Positions 59,903-64,000 of a stretch of DNA of 64,000 bases are shown here, piece by piece. Both the position numbers and the translations under genes were made by a program. Where the stretch lies: positions 1 to 64,000 of the forward strand of contig NC_017076.1 of assembly GCF_000284095.1 (NCBI RefSeq). Direction: 5' to 3'. The number at the start of each line of letters is the position of its first letter. Positions within the stretch are counted from its first letter, which is position 1. The notes under the pieces are model-generated. The model was given only the letters and a program-made list of their open reading frames with translations. It did not search any database and was not told where the DNA came from. Origin of the DNA: Selenomonas ruminantium subsp. lactilytica TAM6421. GTDB lineage: Bacteria; Bacillota; Negativicutes; Selenomonadales; Selenomonadaceae.

Positions 59903-60412
59903 ACTATCTAAAATTGCAAAAAAAATCTGTAGACTCACCAGTGTGTTGTCTACGTTTTTTTCATGTAACATAATAGTTTATATCCTAAAATCCCGGAGAT
60001 TTTTTCCCCTACGCCAAGGACTCAATAATATCAAGGCTTCACGGCGTTTTTCTGTAGGGTAATAAAACTTAACCTACCAAGCCCTAAAATCGTGCTTGAA
60101 ATGCTGTAACCCCTTATAAATACTAGGTTTAAGAATTGTAGGTTAAATTTTGAGCGGGATTTTAGGTTTATATGTAAAGGCTTTTACATGCCTCTCAACG
60201 TCAATTCTGGGCGTTCAATTTTTTTCACCGTCCATGGAAATTCGATACCGGTACAAATTTCTTTATTCAAATTCCTTATCCTGTATCCACGAGGCAATTT
60301 TACCATTTTTTCAGTAAACCTAATCTTCCCTCCTTAGTCCATGGTAACGTAATCTTCACAGTGATTTTACCAGATGAACTGTGACTTACATAATTCGCTA
60401 TAACAAATCAGT
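59903..60412. other. AT-rich intergenic region with CCTAAAATC repeats
   Basis: No gene seen. CCTAAAATCCC at 59983-59993, CCTAAAATCG at 60083-60092 and an inverted copy GGGATTTTAGG at 60156-60166 recur, with TAGGTT/AACCTA words between. It could be an operator field or the ruin of a second replication origin. Confidence 0.4.
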
Positions 60413-60955
60413 TTAATTTAGCGATTTCATCTCCTTCTGTTCTTTAATTTCTTTCAAAACCTTGTCAAAATCTAGTTCAATTATTTCTCCAGAATGAGGC
60501 CATTTATACAATATAATATCTACCAACAATTTGCCACAGCTATTTATTTCGGAAATTTCAACTTTAGAATTATGAACTCCTTTATTTGTTATCTTCCTAA
60601 TATAGTGGCACTTATCGGCAATATTGTCAGTTATAATCCTCTTATTTTGTAAATAACAGATTTTATTTGACAAATTCATTTTATCACTATGCAGTTCATA
60701 AGAACTTATAAATTCTTCAAGTGCTTGACGCAAGAATAAACATCTTTCTTCTGATGAGTTATAGTACGCTTTAGGTAAAATTTCTGCAATTTTTTTATTG
60801 TACCTATATAAATATTGTATTTCTTTTGGAACTGATTCTCTACGTTTCTTATCTTCTTCTAAATCATGTTTTAACATATAATCAAATTCTAAACAAGAAT
60901 CATCTTTTCCACATAGTATTTTACCTATTTCTATAACTTCATTTATAAATGACAT
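60413..60955 (-). CDS. Hypothetical protein with DUF4145-like C-terminus
   Basis: 180 residues, AT-rich codon use unlike the surrounding genes. ATG 60955 has AAAGGAG 8 bases upstream. Helical; near the C-terminus KCHYIRKITNKGVHNSKVEI recalls the R-x2-x3-N-x-x-x-H element of DUF4145 (possible HEPN-like RNase or binding domain). Probably a late arrival by horizontal transfer. Function unknown. Confidence 0.55.
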   Translation of the reverse strand: MSFINEVIEIGKILCGKDDSCLEFDYMLKHDLEEDKKRRESVPKEIQYLYRYNKKIAEILPKAYYNSSEERCLFLRQALEEFISSYELHSDKMNLSNKICYLQNKRIITDNIADKCHYIRKITNKGVHNSKVEISEINSCGKLLVDIILYKWPHSGEIIELDFDKVLKEIKEQKEMKSLN

Positions 60956-61173
60956 ATTATATCTCCTTTAATTAACAATATTTTTGCTACAATATATTCA
61001 TAGTATTCTCTTGGGAACAACTGACGAAATCAATCAGTATTTAGTTTCTGTATGCTATATTTGCAAATTATCTACCACAGTTGTACTTGTCAATCCGCTG
61101 CTGGCCTGCTACCAGCAAAGAAATCTTGCCTACCCTTGTATCTTGTTGAATATTATCATAATACGTTTACACG

Positions 61174-61221
61174 CCATTACACCATTACACCATTACACCG
61201 CTATACAATTACGCCATTATC
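61174..61221. repeat. Short tandem repeat, 8-bp unit
   Basis: CCATTACA three times in tandem (61174-61197), then three degenerate units to 61221. Too short for a minisatellite with known role. Confidence 0.6.
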
Positions 61222-61576
61222 CTACCTATCCGCCGGAAAAACGACCTTATTTTACGCGGACTCATGGTGCCAGATTCCTTTAATCCATCCGACACTTCCA
61301 AAGCATACGGATGAAACTGTTTGTTTATTTTCAGTACGTTTTCTCTGTCAACGTTAACTGACAATATCACTGATTTATGCAATGATAGTATATCGCGTTC
61401 AAGATTATCCTTTTTATATTTCTGGTCGTCAATGTCGAGCAAAATCATTTCTGCAGTACTATTTTCAGCTTTCTCAAAGGAGAACGATTTATTGTAATAA
61501 TATCGCTTAATAACTGGACAAGGTATTTGATAGATATATTCATTGCTTTCGCCCCCATTAAGCTGCACATAATCCA
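61209..61576 (-). pseudogene. Truncated trpF-like gene (phosphoribosylanthranilate isomerase)
   Basis: The fragment reads LVGLDYVQLNGGESNEYIYQ, IPCPVIKRYYYNKSF, then VILSVNVDRENVLKINKQFH and YALEVSDGLKESGTMSPRKI, the order of strands in TrpF. The usual GGTG and AGG phosphate loops are degenerate. The first half is missing: an IS256 fragment begins at 61577 inside the gene. The end at 61209 runs into the tandem repeat. Identification is by pattern and not certain. Confidence 0.55.
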
Positions 61577-61807
61577 AACCTACCAGCGTCTGAACAGCCA
61601 GAGAAGTGTTTTCCCCGGCCAACAGGCCCTGCTAAAGGCGTTGTATTTGGCAACGTTTGAAGCTACCAAGAAATGGTCCATGCCCATCCGAAACTGGGGC
61701 AAAGTAAGGGGCGAACTGACCATTATGCACCCTGATAGATTAAAACCGTAAAATACATCCATGCTGAAATCATAGAAGACCTTTTACAGACTTTTATTCA
61801 CACCCTC
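61577..61807 (+). mobile_element. Right-end fragment of the IS256-family element
   Basis: Codes for RLNSQRSVFPGQQALLKALY up to the transposase stop and the terminal sequence ending CACACCCTC, nearly identical to the complement of 58332-58570. The rest of the element is missing. It cuts the trpF-like remnant. Confidence 0.88.
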
Positions 61808-62044
61808 TATTAACATTTTACTGTGGATAACCCCAATTAGCAACACTAAAAATAACACAATGAATGAGCGTACGTGTTATTTTTACGCCTAAATCCGGCC
61901 TAAAAATACGATATCCATTTTAAGCTATCTAACGACCTCTCTGAGCGACTTTATGATTTATGCGATGTTTTATATGCGTTATGTTATTATTAAGTATTAC
62001 AGACGATTCTGTGAGGTCGTTTTTTCTGGAAGGCGAAAATTCAT
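61808..62044. other. Intergenic region with inverted repeats
   Basis: No gene. A TGTGGATAA (61822-61830) resembles a DnaA box. AAAAATAACAC / GTGTTATTTTT (about 61847-61888) and AACGACCTC / GAGGTCGTT (about 61929 and 62016) are inverted repeats; the latter is followed by TTTTT and could terminate plus-strand transcription. Confidence 0.4.
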
Positions 62045-62094
62045 AAAAAAGCCCCAGAATCAGACATTGTATCTACACGCCTGATACTGGGGGC
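62045..62094 (-). terminator. Terminator of the redox operon
   Basis: GCCCCCAGTATCAG pairs with CTGATTCTGGGGC (mismatch in the middle), then TTTTTT on the minus strand, about 50 bp after the glutathione peroxidase stop. Confidence 0.8.
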
Positions 62095-62142
62095 ATTTAC
62101 TATCAAACATCTTGCCTGACTTATGGGTCGTCAGCTTCTAAG

Positions 62143-62688
62143 TTACAACAGCTTTTCAATTTCCCCTGCCATGTTTGCAGGGTCAAAAGTGGGCTCGAAG
62201 CGGGCTACTACGTTGCCCTCTCTGTCTACCAGGAACTTAGTGAAATTCCATTTGATGGAGTCGCCTTCCAGATATTCGGGGAAATTCTGCTGGAGTGCTT
62301 CCGTAAGCTTCGCAGCAATGGGATGGTCCTGGTCAAAGCCCTTGAAGCCCTGCTGTTCAATCAGGTACTTGAACAGCGGCTGTGCCGTTTCGCCCCGGAC
62401 ATCGCCTTTCTCGAAAATCTGAAAGGTCACGCCGTAGTTCAGGCGGCAGAATTCCTGCACCTCATTATTGCTGCCAGGTTCCTGACCAGCGAACTGATTG
62501 CAGGGGAAGCCTAAGATTTCCAGGCCCTGGCCCTTATACTTCATATAGAGGTCCTGCAGTTCCTTGAACTGGGGTGTGAAACCGCATTTGGAGGCCGTAT
62601 TGACGATGACCAGCACCTTGCCCTTGTAATCAGCCAGAGATTTTTCTACACCTTTATTGGTCTTTACCACAAAATCATAAATACCCAT
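62143..62688 (-). CDS. Glutathione peroxidase family thiol peroxidase
   Basis: 181 residues. The active-site Cys is in [20 protein letters not shown] (Cys instead of selenocysteine); the Gln is in [20 protein letters not shown]; the Trp/Asn is in [14 protein letters not shown]. Reduces peroxides; most bacterial members use thioredoxin, which fits the trxB and glutaredoxin genes upstream in the operon. ATG 62688 follows GAGGAG. Cytosolic. Confidence 0.93.
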   Translation of the reverse strand: MGIYDFVVKTNKGVEKSLADYKGKVLVIVNTASKCGFTPQFKELQDLYMKYKGQGLEILGFPCNQFAGQEPGSNNEVQEFCRLNYGVTFQIFEKGDVRGETAQPLFKYLIEQQGFKGFDQDHPIAAKLTEALQQNFPEYLEGDSIKWNFTKFLVDREGNVVARFEPTFDPANMAGEIEKLL

Positions 62689-62724
62689 AATGATTCTCCT
62701 CACTTACATCTAACAAGCCGGCAA

Positions 62725-62955
62725 TCAAAGGCCCAGCATTTCGTCCAGCTTAGCTTTTTCAAAGCCCAGCACATAATCCTTGTCATTGGCCGTGGTGATG
62801 GGAACCATGGTATCTCCCGTCAGCTCATAGCATGCATCACGGTCATCGTCATTTTCCTCGATATTGTGCTCTTCAAATTCCACATTCTTGCTCTTCAGGT
62901 ACTTCTTTACCTTGTCGCACCAGGGACAATCATTGATTGAATATACTTTTACCAT
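62725..62955 (-). CDS. Glutaredoxin-like (NrdH-type) protein
   Basis: 76 residues. Redox site INDCPWCDKVKKYLKSKNVE (CPWC), with the thioredoxin-fold cis-Pro in TMVPITTA. Short glutaredoxin without a glutathione-binding signature, more like NrdH that takes electrons from thioredoxin reductase. Its start overlaps the end of trxB by 7 bases; part of the trxB-grx-gpx operon. Confidence 0.9.
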   Translation of the reverse strand: MVKVYSINDCPWCDKVKKYLKSKNVEFEEHNIEENDDDRDACYELTGDTMVPITTANDKDYVLGFEKAKLDEMLGL

Positions 62956-63896
62956 ACGGGATTACCCTCCTTCAACTTAACCAGATATTTCTCAGCCAGC
63001 AGGGCTGCTGCAGTGCCATCGGCTGCTGCAGTGGTCAGCTGGCGTATTTCCTTTTCCCGCACATCGCCGGCGGCAAAAACGCCTGGGATGGCTGTGCGGC
63101 AATCCTCTCCTGCCTCGATACGGCCGCCAGGAGTCAGCGGCAATTCTTCCTTATATAGTTCCGTATTGGGCACCACACCGATATTGACGAAAATACCATC
63201 CACCGGCAGGCTGCGGTTCATTCCTGAAGCCTTGTCCAACACCTCGATGCTCTCCAGACGTCCATTCCCCTGCAGGCTCTTGATTTCTGTCTGCAGGAAG
63301 ATTTCTGCCTTGGGATTATCCTTTAACCGCTTTTGGGAGACTTCATCGGCCCGGAAATCCGAGCGGTGTATCAGATAGAGTTTGCTGGCATACTTACTGA
63401 GGAAATTGGCGGCATCCACAGCCGCATTGCCGCCCCCCATGACAGCAATGACCTTATCCTGGTACATGTGGCCGTCACAGAGTTCACAGTAATGTACGCC
63501 TTTGCCTGCAAACTTTTTCTCCTCTGGCAGGGGGAGTTTGCGGCGATTCATACCAGAGGCAATGATGACGACATCGGCCTCATAGATATGCTCCTCCGTC
63601 TCTATCAGTTTGGGCTGACCTTTCAGGGTGACCTTCACGATGGAGTCAAACTCATCAATGACCGCCCCAAAGCTTTCCGCCTGCTGTTGCAGAGTGCCCA
63701 TAAGGTCCTTGCCGGAAACCTTGGCAAAGCCCGGATAGTTCTCAATGCCTGTAGCATTGGCAATCTGCCCGCCGATGATGCCGTTTTCCAGCACCAGCAC
63801 ATCCAGATTCATGCGTCCGGCGTAAAGGGCCGCTGTCAGCCCCGCCATGCCTGCACCGATAATGATGATATCCTTGTGGATACGCTTTTTCTCCAT
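62949..63896 (-). CDS. trxB: Thioredoxin reductase
   Basis: 315 residues. FAD motif IIIIGAGMAGLTAALYAGRM, redox-active CxxC in GVHYCELCDGHMYQDK, NADPH motif VMGGGNAAVDAANFLSK, and C-terminal GVFAAGDVREKEIRQLTTAA for FAD. Reduces thioredoxin or, given the operon, the adjacent glutaredoxin. The dinucleotide part GGGNAAVDAA has HRSDFRAD after it, typical for the NADPH form. Linked by overlap to the glutaredoxin gene. Confidence 0.95.
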   Translation of the reverse strand: MEKKRIHKDIIIIGAGMAGLTAALYAGRMNLDVLVLENGIIGGQIANATGIENYPGFAKVSGKDLMGTLQQQAESFGAVIDEFDSIVKVTLKGQPKLIETEEHIYEADVVIIASGMNRRKLPLPEEKKFAGKGVHYCELCDGHMYQDKVIAVMGGGNAAVDAANFLSKYASKLYLIHRSDFRADEVSQKRLKDNPKAEIFLQTEIKSLQGNGRLESIEVLDKASGMNRSLPVDGIFVNIGVVPNTELYKEELPLTPGGRIEAGEDCRTAIPGVFAAGDVREKEIRQLTTAAADGTAAALLAEKYLVKLKEGNPVW

Positions 63897-63939
63897 GCCA
63901 TCAGCTCCTTCTCTTCTGAAAACCAGGGAAACGGATTAT

Positions 63940-64000
63940 TTATTTGGCTTCCTTGAAAGCACTCTTGGGCTGGCCGCAGAGGGGGCAGACGTAATCGTCC
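63940..64000 (-). CDS. Rubredoxin-type domain protein, C-terminal end (partial)
   Basis: Only the last about 19 residues are in the window: DDYVCPLCGQPKSAFKEAK and a stop at 63940. CPLCG is the second iron-binding knuckle of rubredoxin or of the rubredoxin tail of rubrerythrin. It is 43 bp upstream of trxB on the same strand, so probably the first visible gene of the operon. Truncated by the window edge. Confidence 0.8.
   Translation of the reverse strand, partial: DDYVCPLCGQPKSAFKEAK

Noticed and set aside
1-64000. rRNA or tRNA genes, prophage structural genes, conjugation genes
   Set aside because: No GTTCGAATCC-type T loops, no rRNA-like stretches, no capsid, terminase, relaxase or T4SS motifs were noticed.

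Overview
The window looks like the start of a low-copy plasmid or megaplasmid of a Negativicutes bacterium, most likely Selenomonas or a close relative. The family assignment is inference. It rests on Gram-negative style secreted and autotransporter-type proteins combined with strong AGGAGG ribosome binding sites, moderate GC, and a gene repertoire (lone BMP-type binding protein, secreted acetolactate decarboxylase, PadR/PAD cassette, GHKL and STAS proteins) typical of rumen or gut Selenomonadaceae. No rRNA, tRNA or CRISPR array was seen.

Layout. Bases 1-4101 are the replication and partition core: parA (with an N-terminal ribbon-helix-helix segment), parB, about 620 bp of iterons built around GGTACC with three DnaA boxes and an AT-rich stretch, and a Rep_3 initiator. 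An IS3-family element (4134-5399) abuts a truncated gene. From 5.6 to 18.6 kb most genes are on the minus strand and many encode exported proteins: a P1-type aminopeptidase, acid phosphatase, nucleoside deoxyribosyltransferase, alpha/beta hydrolase, acetolactate decarboxylase and BMP protein. A methyltransferase-STAS fusion and a GntP permease lie among them.

At 18.6-23.0 kb a tight three-gene operon encodes a GCS2-type glutamate-cysteine ligase homologue, a MATE exporter with a C-terminal GHKL ATPase-like domain, and an ATP-grasp ligase. It looks like a pathway that makes and exports a small peptide or amide. At 23.3-30.7 kb are two AAA ATPases with nuclease-like C-termini, a defective IS4-type element, and a feruloyl-esterase/phenolic acid decarboxylase/PadR cassette with visible PadR operators. 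At 31-37 kb come a ROK regulator with an MFS transporter, a PHP phosphatase, an ACT protein and a small MerR regulon with 19-bp-spacer promoters.

At 37.4-48.3 kb lies a dense accessory cluster tied to ADP-ribose and nucleotides: macro domain, ADP-ribosylglycohydrolase, vWA, P-loop kinase, NUDIX, PUA/EVE-like, DNPH1-like hydrolase, DUF262-HNH and a possible ADP-ribosyltransferase-fold protein. Two of its promoters share a palindrome at identical spacing. At 48.3-57.7 kb is ordinary metabolism (glycerate kinase, Gfo/Idh oxidoreductase, CrcB, ThpR, YeiH with LysR, GNAT, MBL, VOC). At 57.7-62 kb is a graveyard of macro-domain, IS3, IS256 and trpF fragments plus a candidate small RNA. The window ends in a thiol-redox operon: rubredoxin-type protein, trxB, glutaredoxin, glutathione peroxidase.

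A recurring theme is gene remnants made by internal deletion or gene-to-gene fusion (VanX-like, acyltransferase, autotransporter::NlpC/P60, flavodoxin, DXS, HAD, LysR::MFS, GNAT). This points to active decay of this replicon.
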